This document shows, piece by piece, positions 17,434 through 26,751 of a stretch of DNA of 64,000 nucleotides. Source of the stretch: an uncultured Algibacter sp. (GTDB lineage Bacteria > Bacteroidota > Bacteroidia > Flavobacteriales > Flavobacteriaceae). Made by a program: the position numbers and the translations under genes. Position 1 is the stretch's first letter. The number at the start of each line of letters is the position of its first letter. The notes under the pieces were generated by a model that was not told the DNA's origin, searched no databases, and worked only from the letters and a program-made list of their open reading frames with translations. Location: contig CANMQH010000004.1 in assembly GCA_947499935.1 (NCBI GenBank), positions 62,001 through 126,000 of the forward strand, given 5' to 3'.

Positions 17434-17921
17434 TCATAACAATAAAAAGGAGATTTACTTTGCTTAGGAAAGAAAATATCTCCCAAACGTTTATACCCGC
17501 GCTTTTCATAAAATTTAGTATTTCTTTTATTTTCTGAAAACGTATCTAATCTTACCGATGTAAAATTATTATTTTTTGCAAATGTCTCTGCAAATTGCAT
17601 AAGCTGTTGAGCAAAACCTTGGCCTTGAAAATCTGGATGAACTGCCAAACGGTGAATGTATATATTTTTATCATTAGACGTTAACCAAGATATGGGGATG
17701 TACTCTTTATCCATATATGTAGATATGGTAATACAACCTATAATCCTGTTTTCTAATTCTAAAACATATAATTCTTTACGTTCAAAATCGTTTACAAAAG
17801 CTTTTTTATTTGGATAAAATTCATTCCATTGATAAATACCTTGTTTTACCATGAAAGCGGCACATGCTTTTGTTACTTCTAAAATATTATCAATATCTTT
17901 TATTGTTGCAAGACGAATCAT
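17421..17921 (-). CDS. GNAT family N-acetyltransferase
   Basis: 166 residues. The acetyl-CoA binding motif A is NIYIHRLAVHPDFQGQGFAQ (about 85-105) with the Q-G-Q-G-F-A pyrophosphate loop, followed by the beta-alpha VRLDTFSENKRNTKFYEKRGYKRLG of motif B. The acceptor substrate is unknown. Downstream overlap with the MATE gene suggests a shared role, possibly modification and export of a toxic compound, but this is inference only. Confidence 0.88.
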   Translation of the reverse strand: MIRLATIKDIDNILEVTKACAAFMVKQGIYQWNEFYPNKKAFVNDFERKELYVLELENRIIGCITISTYMDKEYIPISWLTSNDKNIYIHRLAVHPDFQGQGFAQQLMQFAETFAKNNNFTSVRLDTFSENKRNTKFYEKRGYKRLGDIFFPKQSKSPFYCYECVL

Positions 17922-17939
17922 TTAAATAATTTACTTTTG
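17906..17939 (+). promoter_or_regulatory. Promoter candidate for the universal stress protein gene
   Basis: TTG at 17906-17908 and TACTTTTG at 17932-17939 match the flavobacterial -33/-7 pattern with a 23-base spacer, ending 40 bases before the ATG at 17980. The -33 part overlaps the start of the divergent GNAT gene. Confidence 0.5.
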
Positions 17940-17979
17940 CATCAAATTTATTGTAAATTTAGGTTTAAATCTTTCGGTT

Positions 17980-18774
17980 ATGAAAAATATTTTAGTTCCA
18001 GTAGGTACATCAAAAAATGCATTGAGTCATTTACAATATGCTATCGATTTTGCTGAAACCATAGGCGCAAAACTTTTTGTGGTACAGGTATACAATGTAT
18101 ACACAAAAGCAGGAACCATGATTAAAGTAGATAAAATTATTGAACGCGAAAGTTTAAACTATTTAAATGATTTAGTCTCTAAAGTAAACACTAAATCTGT
18201 AAATATTACTGTAAAAGTCTTAAAAGGAAAACTTATAGATACTCTAGAATTGGCTAGCAAAGCTGCAGATATAGATTTAATTTTAATTGAACCAAGAACA
18301 AATTCTGTAAAAGACAAGGTCTATTTAGGAAAAACATCAGGTAAAATTATTAAACAAATGCAAGTCCCAGCACTTATTGTTCCTGAAGGCTATGTATTTA
18401 AACCCGCTAAAACTATTTTAATGGCTATAAAATCGGCTATTATTAAAAAGAATGATGTTTTAAACCCTCTAGAAACTATACAAAAACATTTTAAATCGGT
18501 TATAAACTTGCTTTTAGTAAAAACACGAGATTATAATCATGGTGATTTTGACATGATTGACGATTTATCTAAATTAATTACCAAGACTACAAAAACAGAA
18601 AATGCTACTACATTTCAAGGCGTTTTAGAGCATTATCAAGCTAATAACCCAGATATGCTTTGTGTAGTAAGACGTAAGCGTGGGTTTTTTATAAAGAAAT
18701 GGGAAAAGAACGTTATTCTAAAAAAAGATTTTTCTAGTTCAATTCCTGTTTTAGTATTAAGCGGGCTTAAATAA
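17980..18774 (+). CDS. Universal stress protein (UspA family)
   Basis: 264 residues. The first half (1-140) is a complete Usp fold beginning MKNILVPVGTSKNALSHLQY, with DLILIEPRTNS and the late strand VPALIVPEG. The nucleotide-binding G-x2-G-x9-G-S/T signature is only partly visible (GKTSGKIIKQM). The second half (about 145-264) is a more divergent Usp-like repeat, giving the tandem form common in Bacteroidota. Probably a cytoplasmic stress or stationary-phase protein; its exact activity is unknown. Monocistronic by position. Confidence 0.88.
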   Translation: MKNILVPVGTSKNALSHLQYAIDFAETIGAKLFVVQVYNVYTKAGTMIKVDKIIERESLNYLNDLVSKVNTKSVNITVKVLKGKLIDTLELASKAADIDLILIEPRTNSVKDKVYLGKTSGKIIKQMQVPALIVPEGYVFKPAKTILMAIKSAIIKKNDVLNPLETIQKHFKSVINLLLVKTRDYNHGDFDMIDDLSKLITKTTKTENATTFQGVLEHYQANNPDMLCVVRRKRGFFIKKWEKNVILKKDFSSSIPVLVLSGLK

Positions 18775-19303
18775 GATAAGTATTAATTATAAATCTTATA
18801 TCTTAATAAATACGTATTCTTATTTTAAAGATTAAAAGCATGTATGCTATAAAAACAACTGTTTTTATTAACTAAATTAAATCTCTACAATACATTTTTG
18901 TTAATTATACTAACAAAAAACTCATACATAGGTTTCTCCTTATGCTTCAGATTATCTTCATAAAAAAAGTATATAAATAGAAATTTATAAAAAATTGTGA
19001 GGCTGCATTATATAAAATTATTTTAAACTGTGATTAACCCTTTACATATATAGGGCTTTTATTTATAATTTATCCTAAACAAATTCACACCAAAATAAAC
19101 ACCTATTAAACAAACAGTTATCTTCATTTATTACTAGAACAAAACCATATGTAGTCCTTTTTATTCGTTTACACCTATAATTTTACAATTAATAAGCACT
19201 GTAAGTAGATAAAAATCAATACCCCCTTTTATTTAAAAATATTATGATATAAAACGCCACAGAAATTTTCCTTATTAATTAACAACCATTTAAAAACTAA
19301 ACT
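18775..19303. other. 529-base AT-rich intergenic region upstream of the first secreted paralogue
   Basis: No gene is supported. It holds two small AT-rich hairpins: an 8-base stem at 18849-18868 (ATAAAAAC, loop AACT) that could end the Usp transcript, and a 9-base stem at 18895-18919 (TTTTTGTTA/TAACAAAAA). The last 170 bases contain the block shared with the upstream region of the second paralogue (see 19141-19164). No RNA gene recognised. Confidence 0.6.
19141..19164 (+). promoter_or_regulatory. Upstream block shared by paralogues 1 and 2 (copy 1)
   Basis: AAAACCATATGTAGTCCTTT followed by TTAT lies 163 bases before the ATG at 19304. A copy with one change lies 150 bases before the second paralogue (23530-23553). 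Similarity extends to both sides, with CATTTATTAC just upstream in both. It may be a regulator site or simply remain from duplication. Confidence 0.45.
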
Positions 19304-22300
19304 ATGACTAAACTTACCCCTCTAACACGTTATGTGTTATTAACACTTATCTGTATAGCTTTGTCCATTTCTGGATATAGCCAAACCGTCAATGTGAGTG
19401 GAGAAACACCTCTTAAAAAATGGGATAAAATAAGTATTTCTTTAACGCTTGCTAACACTATTAGTGAATCTAATACTAGTTTTAAAAATAACCGTATGGA
19501 TGTTATTTTTACAGCTCCAAGTGGCAGTACAATTAGAGTTCCCGGTTTTTTTGCTGCAGATGGAGATGCCGCTAACTCCAATGCAACTAGCGGAACTATT
19601 TTTAAAGCCTATTTAAGACCTAATCAAATAGGAGCTTGGACTTATCAAGTGCTTTTTTATACAGGTAGCGATGTTGCTTTACAAAACATAGATCAACTCC
19701 CAGCACCTATTCATAATTTATCTGGAAATATAGGTAGTGTAAGCCCCTCCAATGCCACGCTTCCCGATTTTAAAGCAAAAGGGCGTTTACAATATCAAAC
19801 TACAGGAACTAATAATCAACGTCGCTATTTAAAATGGGCTGAAACTGGTGAGCACTTCTTAAAATTTGGTCCAGATTCTCCAGAGAACATACTTGATTAT
19901 GATGATTTTGATCATGATGAAAATAAAAAGAACTGTGGCCTTTGTACCGAGCATTCTTTTAATCCTCATGCTGACGATTGGAAAACTGGCGATCCTACAT
20001 GGGATGGTGGAAAAGGAAAAAACCTAATTGGCGCTGTTAATTATTTAAAGAACCAGCAAATGAACTCCATGTCCATGTCGTTATTTGGTGGTGATGATAA
20101 AAACGTATTTCCATGGACTACAATAAATAATAAATTTCAATTTGATGTTTCTAAACTAGAACAATGGGAAATTGTTTTTGATCATGCAGAAAAAAATGGG
20201 CTTATGCTTCATCTTAAATTAGCTGAAGCTGAAAATTGGAATGCACTTTCTTTAGACGAAATTAAAGTTTACTATCGCGAAATGGTTGCTAGATTTGGGC
20301 ATCATTTAGCTCTTGAATGGAACATATCTGAAGAATTTGGTGGAAAAGATGGTACAGATCCAGCAAATGCCATTCCTAGAATTGATTGGTTGGCTAGTAT
20401 TGATCCGTGGCAAAATCATAGAGTTCTACATACTTATCCAAATTCTCATGAAACATATTACAACTATTTAATTAGTAATAATGCAAAAATAACAGGAGCA
20501 TCTATTCAAAGCTCTCAAAAACAAGGATATAATGATGCTTATAATGGGAAATCTGGTATAAAAACATGGATTGATAACTCTAGAGATGGAGGTATACCAT
20601 GGGTGGTTGCAAGTGATGAGCAAAACCCAGGTTCTACAGGGGTTTTTATTTCTCCCGCAATTAGTGTTCATGATGTTCGTCCACAAGCCAGAAAAAGAAT
20701 CCTCTGGAAAGGCTTACTCGCTGGTGGTGCTGGAGTTATGTGGTATGGTGGATCTGAAGGAGATTTTCAAACAGAGAATTTTAATAGATTTTCAATCTTA
20801 TTCCAATGGACTAAAATTGCTATTCTTCAATTTTTTGAAGGTCATGGGTTAGAATATTGGAAAATGGAAAATAATGACACATTAGCCACTGGAGGAAATA
20901 ATGTATGTCTTGCTGAAGAAGGAGAAACTTATGTTATTTATCTTGAAAACGGAGGAACTACTAATTTAAATCTCTCTGGCCAATCTGGTAACTTTGATGT
21001 TAAATGGTTTAACCCAAGAGATGGAGGTGCACTACAAGATGGATCTACAACCTCTATTGTTGGTGGAGCAAATATAAATATTGGAAACCCACCTAGTAAT
21101 AACAATTCAGATTGGGTTGTATTAGTTACCAAATCTGGAAAACCAAATGTTGCAGCAACGAGTGTAAGTATGAACCCATCGGCTGCAACTATTGAAGAAG
21201 GTGAAAAATTTAGTCTCATAACTACATTTACACCAGATACAACAACAAACAGAATAATATCTTGGACGACTAGCGATGCTAGCGTAGCCACAGTAGACAC
21301 CAATGGTATAATAACAGCAATTGCAGAGGGTCAAGCAACTATTATAGGTACAACTCAAGATGGAGGTTTTACAGGTAGTTCTGTAATTACAGTAACTGCC
21401 GCTCCTATAATTGATTTAGGTTGTCCTTTTGTTGAAGAAGATGGATTACTCGTTATTGAAGTTGAAAATGCTAAAAACTTTAATGACGCTATGTTTACCC
21501 TAGAAACAGGTCCTGTTGGAACAACAAGTCCTACTGGTGTTGGCTATTTAAGATATAACGGGGCAAACAACCTTAGTGTACAAGTACCTGATAACACTAT
21601 AGGTTATAAAGTTAAAATTAATAACCCTGGAGTTTATCAATTCCTATGGAGAAATGTAAGAGATCCTCAAGCAGCTACCGCAGATGCCGCAAACGATAGT
21701 TGGTTATACATAAAAGATAATAACGCTAGATTTTACGGTATTAAAGACGGCACAGAATACACACTTACGGGTCATACAAAAGTATGGGTACAACAATCTA
21801 ATTTTGTATTTCAATGTTTTGGTGAAACAAATTCAGGCGGTAATCATATTAATGGTATGAGTATGTGGGTAGACTTTCCCGCAGCAGGAGAATATACCAT
21901 TGAATATGGAGGTCGATCTAAAGGACATAGTGTAGATAGGCTAATGCTCTTTAAAACAGATCAAACAGCTGCAGCAAAAAATGTTAATACACCTGAATCT
22001 GCAAGAGAAGGAACAGATTGCGAAACCCAAACGTGTAGTAACCTTGATTTAAATGCGGTAGATTTTCCAATAACCCAAGTCACTGGTTTCGAACAAGCTT
22101 ATGTTGACAATGCTAGAAATGCTATGGCCATAAACGCTGCACAGCATAAAGACAAATTTGCTGCTGTTAAGCAAAGTTTTACTGGAGCTGATGGCACATA
22201 TAATATCACGCTTACAACTTTAGCGGAACTAGATGGAGAGTCAACCTATAGATTAAAAGTAGACGGTGTTTTAATAGGTACTTATCAAAACCCAGAAACA

Positions 22301-23380
22301 ACCGTAGATTATACGCCTACTACAAAAACATGGACAGATGTAAGTATAAAAAACGGAGATGACATTCAAGTTGAATTTAATTCACATACCAATGGAAAAA
22401 TACCAGAAGGTTCTGGTACGGCTTTCTCTAGAGGACGATGGACAAAATTAGCATTTATTTGTGACGGAGCCCCACCACTTACAGAAGTTGTAGCATTTTC
22501 AAATCTTCCAATCGCTTTTAAAAATGATACCACTACGTTTCCAATTGATGTTGTTTATACTGCTAATGAGGAAAGAGATTTAAACGTAACCATAAATAGC
22601 CCAACAGATGTTTTTATTGCAGAGCAAACCATTACCGTAACCCCTGGACCTAACCAGAGAGCTACTGTAAATGTAACCGTCCCTACTGCTTTAGCTATTG
22701 ATGAAAATTATAAATTTGTTCTAACTTTAAGAACTGTTGGAGGAAATGCATCTACAAATATTGATGAAAAAGAAAAACTTGTAAATATTGTAGATATTAT
22801 ATTAACCGATGATGTTGGCTTATCAAAAGCACCAACTGCTGTAACGCCCTCAACATCTTACAGTGTCGATGTCGATTATACTGCCAGTGCAGAACGCCAA
22901 GTTGTTATTGCATTATATAAAGGTAGAGTTTGGCAAAAATCTGATAAGGTAACTGTTGCTACTGGAAGTGGAACAGTAACGTTAACGATAACGCTTACTG
23001 CAGAAACAGTTATTGGGGATGACTATTCTTGGAGAGCTCACATAAGACCTGTTGGTGCTAGTGGAAATGATGCTACCGCAAGAACTAGAGTTAATTTTGC
23101 TGTTAACAGCTCCTTATCTACAAACGATGAAATTCTAAATAAAAAAGGAATTATTGTTTATCCTAATCCTATGGGAGACGAAGGTCTAACAGTTAAATTA
23201 AAAAATATTGTAAGTACTGTATCTTATTCCATTTTAGATATTAATGGTAGAATAATAAAATCTGGATCATCAGATAATCAAGTGTTTACTATTCCTGCAA
23301 ATACAATACAATCTAAAGGTGTTTATATCTTAAAGATTAAAAGTAATGATCAAGAATTTACACAAAAAATCGTGAAATAA
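19304..23380 (+). CDS. Secreted multidomain DUF5060/glycosidase-like protein, T9SS substrate (paralogue 1)
   Basis: 1358 residues. Signal peptide 1-26 (ends SGYSQ). Then a DUF5060-like N-domain (about 28-115; WDKISISLTL, NRMDVIFTAPSG, IRVPGFFAAD), a TIM-barrel-like catalytic region (about 150-500), a putative collagen-binding-type beta domain (about 505-612; KWFNPRDGG), a Big_2 Ig domain (614-701; ISWTTSDASVATVD), a beta-sandwich resembling the GH115 C-terminal/CBM type (about 704-909; IEVENAKNF, HSVDRLMLFK), a further beta module (909-1054), two Ig-like repeats (1059-1164, 1166-1271) and a type A T9SS sorting tail (1283-1358, VYPNPMGDEG, GVYILKI). E343 in EWNISEEFGG and E439 in ASDEQ, 96 residues apart, look like the acid/base and nucleophile of a clan-A glycosidase. 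Substrate unknown, probably an algal polysaccharide. First of three tandem paralogues. Confidence 0.85.
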   Translation: MTKLTPLTRYVLLTLICIALSISGYSQTVNVSGETPLKKWDKISISLTLANTISESNTSFKNNRMDVIFTAPSGSTIRVPGFFAADGDAANSNATSGTIFKAYLRPNQIGAWTYQVLFYTGSDVALQNIDQLPAPIHNLSGNIGSVSPSNATLPDFKAKGRLQYQTTGTNNQRRYLKWAETGEHFLKFGPDSPENILDYDDFDHDENKKNCGLCTEHSFNPHADDWKTGDPTWDGGKGKNLIGAVNYLKNQQMNSMSMSLFGGDDKNVFPWTTINNKFQFDVSKLEQWEIVFDHAEKNGLMLHLKLAEAENWNALSLDEIKVYYREMVARFGHHLALEWNISEEFGGKDGTDPANAIPRIDWLASIDPWQNHRVLHTYPNSHETYYNYLISNNAKITGASIQSSQKQGYNDAYNGKSGIKTWIDNSRDGGIPWVVASDEQNPGSTGVFISPAISVHDVRPQARKRILWKGLLAGGAGVMWYGGSEGDFQTENFNRFSILFQWTKIAILQFFEGHGLEYWKMENNDTLATGGNNVCLAEEGETYVIYLENGGTTNLNLSGQSGNFDVKWFNPRDGGALQDGSTTSIVGGANINIGNPPSNNNSDWVVLVTKSGKPNVAATSVSMNPSAATIEEGEKFSLITTFTPDTTTNRIISWTTSDASVATVDTNGIITAIAEGQATIIGTTQDGGFTGSSVITVTAAPIIDLGCPFVEEDGLLVIEVENAKNFNDAMFTLETGPVGTTSPTGVGYLRYNGANNLSVQVPDNTIGYKVKINNPGVYQFLWRNVRDPQAATADAANDSWLYIKDNNARFYGIKDGTEYTLTGHTKVWVQQSNFVFQCFGETNSGGNHINGMSMWVDFPAAGEYTIEYGGRSKGHSVDRLMLFKTDQTAAAKNVNTPESAREGTDCETQTCSNLDLNAVDFPITQVTGFEQAYVDNARNAMAINAAQHKDKFAAVKQSFTGADGTYNITLTTLAELDGESTYRLKVDGVLIGTYQNPETTVDYTPTTKTWTDVSIKNGDDIQVEFNSHTNGKIPEGSGTAFSRGRWTKLAFICDGAPPLTEVVAFSNLPIAFKNDTTTFPIDVVYTANEERDLNVTINSPTDVFIAEQTITVTPGPNQRATVNVTVPTALAIDENYKFVLTLRTVGGNASTNIDEKEKLVNIVDIILTDDVGLSKAPTAVTPSTSYSVDVDYTASAERQVVIALYKGRVWQKSDKVTVATGSGTVTLTITLTAETVIGDDYSWRAHIRPVGASGNDATARTRVNFAVNSSLSTNDEILNKKGIIVYPNPMGDEGLTVKLKNIVSTVSYSILDINGRIIKSGSSDNQVFTIPANTIQSKGVYILKIKSNDQEFTQKIVK

Positions 23381-23420
23381 TACATGATAAAACTTATGTA
23401 GGATTGCAACCTCTACATTG

Positions 23421-23449
23421 AACCTCTACAGAAATGTAGAGGTTTTTTT
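23421..23449 (+). terminator. Rho-independent terminator after paralogue 1
   Basis: AACCTCTACA, loop GAAA, TGTAGAGGTT, then a run of T. A perfect 10-base stem, 40 bases after the stop. A partial copy of the left arm lies at 23408-23417. Confidence 0.92.
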
Positions 23450-23529
23450 ATGCCTTCATGTTACGCAAAATAGATTAGCATAAAACAACAAAAACAAGTC
23501 CTTGTAAAACAAGTAGTTAGCTCCATTTA

Positions 23530-23553
23530 TTACCCTAATAAAACCATATGTAA
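23530..23553 (+). promoter_or_regulatory. Upstream block shared by paralogues 1 and 2 (copy 2)
   Basis: AAAACCATATGTAATCCTTT plus TTAT, 150 bases before the ATG at 23680, matching 19141-19164 at 23 of 24 positions. A clear counterpart was not found before the third paralogue. Confidence 0.45.
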
Positions 23554-23679
23554 TCCTTTTTATATACTCATACGTATAAATTTATAGGAATAAACTGCGC
23601 CTTATGAAAATATTTTTTTTCAAACTAAAACAAAAGAGATTTTTTAAGGATTTTCTAACAACTATTTAACTGCACTAAC

Positions 23680-26412
23680 ATGACTAAAATTAATCCAATT
23701 CCCTCAGCACGCATGATGCTATTAACAATTCTCATGACCGCTATATCCTTTTTAGGATATAGCCAAACTGTTAACGTAAACGGACAAACCCCTTTTAGAA
23801 AGTGGGATAAAATTGCTGTTTCACTTACGCTACCATCCAATATAAGCGAATCTAACACAAGTTTTAGAAACAATCGTATGGATGTGATTTTCACAGCGCC
23901 TAACGGAAGTACCATTAGAGTTCCTGGCTTTTTTGCTGCAGACGGTAATGCTGCTAATTCAAATGCTAAACAAGGACGTATTTTTAAAGCTTACTTAAGG
24001 CCTTATCAAACAGGTAGCTGGACATATCGTGTACTTTATTACACAGGTAACAATGTGGCTTTAAGAAACGTAAACCAATTACCTGCTCCAATACACAATA
24101 TTACGGGGGCTATAGGTAACATTTCTAATACTAATAAATCTGCTCCAGATTTACGAGCAAAAGGTCGATTAGAATACCAAAAAACAGGAAATAATAACCA
24201 ACGACGTTACCTAAAATGGGCAGAAACTGGCGAGTACTTCTTAAAATTTGGTCCAGATTCTCCAGAGAACCTTCTTGATTATAACGATTTTGACCATGAT
24301 GAAAACAAAAAAAACTGTGGTCTTTGTACTGAACATGCTTTTAATCCGCATGCCAGAGATTGGAAATCTGGCGATCCTACATGGGATGGCGGTAAAGGTA
24401 AAAACTTAATTGGAGCGGTTAATTATCTTAAAAACCAACAAATGAATTCCATGTCTATGTCTTTATTTGGCGGTGATGATAAAAACGTATTTCCATGGAC
24501 TACAATAGGTAATAAATTCCAATTTGATGTTTCAAAATTAGAACAATGGGAAATTGTTTTTGACCATGCAGAAAAAAATGGCCTTATGCTTCATTTTAAA
24601 TTAGCAGAAGCTGAAAACTGGGACGCATTAACTTTAGACCAGATTAAAGTCTATTATCGTGAAATGGTGGCAAGATTTGGTCATCATTTAGCTGTAGAAT
24701 GGAATATATCTGAAGAATTTGGAGGAAAAAATAGTACAGCACCTGCTAATGCCATACCTAGAATTGATTTTTTAGCAAGCATAGACCCTTGGCAAAGTCA
24801 CAGAGTTTTTCATACCTATCCAGGACAGCATGAAAAGTTCTATAATTATTTAATTAATAATAAAGCCAAAATAACGGGTGCCTCTATTCAAAGTTCTCAA
24901 GCTCGAAGTTATGATGATGCTTACGATGGCAAATCGGGAATTAAAACGTGGGTTAACAAATCAAAAAACAACAATATTCCATGGGTAGTTGCTAGTGATG
25001 AGCAAAATTCTGGAAAAACAGGCGTCTTTACATCAGAATCTATTAATAACAACAATGTAATAACACAAGCAAGAACAAAAATTCTTTGGAAAGGTCTAAT
25101 GGGTGGTGGTGCTGGTGTTATGTGGTACGGTGGCTCTCAAGGCGATTTTAAAACTGAAAATTTTAATAGATTTAACACGCTATTTAATTGGTCTAAAATA
25201 GCCATCTTAGAATTTTTTGAAGGCAACAATATAGAATATTGGAAAATGCAAAATAATGATGCATTAGCTAGTGGCAACAAAAACAGATGTTTAGCTCAGG
25301 TTGGCACAGCATATATTATATATTTAGAAAATGGTGGTACATCAAATATAAATCTTAATGGACAATCAGGAAATTTTAGCGTAAAGTGGTTTAACCCTAG
25401 AAATGGCGGAGGTTTACAAAATGGTTCTGTAACGTCTATTTCAGGAGGCGGAAATAAAGGTATTGGAAACCCTCCTAATAATGCAAATTCTGATTGGGTT
25501 GCATTTATAAGAAAAGGTGGCGGTGGCACAAATAATGTTGCAGTAACTGGAATTAATATTACTCCTGCCTCTAGAACAATTCAAGCAGGTAATACATTCA
25601 CTTTATCAAGAACTGTTACACCAACAAATGCTAGTAATAAAGCAGTTTCATGGAGTACAAGTAATGCAAACATAGCAACTGTTAACGCTAACGGGTTAGT
25701 AACTGCTATAGCCGCAGGCCAAGCTACTATTACAAGTACAACACAAAACGGCAACTTTACAGATACCTCTATTATAACAGTAACAGGATCTACAGGTGGA
25801 GGTAATACTACCGAAGCCATAGCGTTTACAAACCTTCCTGCTTCATTTGGTAATCAAGTTACCACATTTCCTATTCAAGTAACCTATTCTGCAAATCAAC
25901 AAAGAGATATTAATGTGACTATAAAAAGTCCTACCAATCAATTTATTAAAGCAAGAACCATTACCGTAAGCGCTGGTACTAATCAAACGGCAACGGTTAA
26001 TGTCACTGTAAATAATCCATTGGCTAATGGTAATAGGTACCGGTTTGTATTAGCATTACGTCCAGTGGGCGGTAAATTTTCTTCAAATATTGAAAAGCAA
26101 GTAGCGTTTGCTAACATTATAAATGCAACAAGTCGAAAAGTTGGCGAACCAAAATCTGCAACAAATACACTACCTTCTAGTGTAGCAGTATATCCTAATC
26201 CATTAAATAATCAAAATTTAACGATTCAATTAATAGACATAACAGCATCTGCTTCTTATGATATTTTTGATATTAATGGCCGTTCTATTGTATCGGGTAT
26301 ATCAAATAGTGATACCATAATTATACCATCAGGCACTTTAAAAGCAAGAGGTATATATATTTTAAAAATAACGGCTAATGGAAAATCCTTCATTAATAAA
26401 ATAATTAATTAA
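23680..26412 (+). CDS. Secreted DUF5060/glycosidase-like protein, T9SS substrate (paralogue 2, short form)
   Basis: 910 residues. Signal peptide 1-29 (ends FLGYSQ), DUF5060-like domain (about 31-118), barrel (about 152-500) very similar to its neighbours, collagen-binding-type domain (about 510-612), Big_2 Ig domain (620-704), a single Ig-like repeat (712-816) homologous to the first Ig-like repeat of paralogue 1, and a T9SS tail (834-910; VAVYPNPLNNQN, GIYILKI). The putative catalytic glutamates are E345 (NISEEFGG) and E441 (SDEQN). It lacks the two beta-sandwich modules found after Big_2 in paralogues 1 and 3, so about 350-450 residues are absent. Cell-surface or secreted enzyme; substrate unknown. 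Confidence 0.85.
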   Translation: MTKINPIPSARMMLLTILMTAISFLGYSQTVNVNGQTPFRKWDKIAVSLTLPSNISESNTSFRNNRMDVIFTAPNGSTIRVPGFFAADGNAANSNAKQGRIFKAYLRPYQTGSWTYRVLYYTGNNVALRNVNQLPAPIHNITGAIGNISNTNKSAPDLRAKGRLEYQKTGNNNQRRYLKWAETGEYFLKFGPDSPENLLDYNDFDHDENKKNCGLCTEHAFNPHARDWKSGDPTWDGGKGKNLIGAVNYLKNQQMNSMSMSLFGGDDKNVFPWTTIGNKFQFDVSKLEQWEIVFDHAEKNGLMLHFKLAEAENWDALTLDQIKVYYREMVARFGHHLAVEWNISEEFGGKNSTAPANAIPRIDFLASIDPWQSHRVFHTYPGQHEKFYNYLINNKAKITGASIQSSQARSYDDAYDGKSGIKTWVNKSKNNNIPWVVASDEQNSGKTGVFTSESINNNNVITQARTKILWKGLMGGGAGVMWYGGSQGDFKTENFNRFNTLFNWSKIAILEFFEGNNIEYWKMQNNDALASGNKNRCLAQVGTAYIIYLENGGTSNINLNGQSGNFSVKWFNPRNGGGLQNGSVTSISGGGNKGIGNPPNNANSDWVAFIRKGGGGTNNVAVTGINITPASRTIQAGNTFTLSRTVTPTNASNKAVSWSTSNANIATVNANGLVTAIAAGQATITSTTQNGNFTDTSIITVTGSTGGGNTTEAIAFTNLPASFGNQVTTFPIQVTYSANQQRDINVTIKSPTNQFIKARTITVSAGTNQTATVNVTVNNPLANGNRYRFVLALRPVGGKFSSNIEKQVAFANIINATSRKVGEPKSATNTLPSSVAVYPNPLNNQNLTIQLIDITASASYDIFDINGRSIVSGISNSDTIIIPSGTLKARGIYILKITANGKSFINKIIN

Positions 26413-26751
26413 AAATTTAAAACTGCTCCAAAAAAACAATATCAAATAAATGATTTGAATTTGGAGCAGTTTAATTTTAAATAAATGCAATGCTAATAGG
26501 CACATTGTGTAATTAAAATTATTTTTTAAACCTTTTACAACAAAACAGAAGATATTCTGTACTTCTCTAGAACTTTAAACTAATAACATCTCAACATTAA
26601 ACATGATCATATAATTTATTATTTCAATAAATAGCTATGTATACTACATGCTTTAATAACTATATAGATTTACAAGTAAACCTTTACCATTTTAATAACC
26701 AATAAAAATAATAGCGAATTATTATATTTTTAATCCATTAATTAATCCATT
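26413..26751. other. 339-base intergenic region between paralogues 2 and 3
   Basis: Apart from the terminator at 26420-26478 this AT-rich stretch shows no gene or RNA. It does not carry a convincing copy of the block shared by the upstream regions of paralogues 1 and 2. Confidence 0.6.
26420..26478 (+). terminator. Terminator-like hairpin after paralogue 2
   Basis: AAACTGCTCCAAA at 26420-26432 pairs exactly with TTTGGAGCAGTTT at 26460-26472, followed by AATTTT. The 13-base stem is perfect but the loop is long (27 bases). Confidence 0.7.

Noticed and set aside
18849-18919. AT-rich hairpins as RNA genes
   Set aside because: Stems consist of A and T almost entirely, which is expected by chance in this base composition; at most one ends the Usp transcript.
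20468-21358. Antisense open frames within the secreted paralogues
   Set aside because: They lie fully inside long well-supported genes, occur at the same relative places in paralogues because of shared codon patterns, and resemble no protein family.
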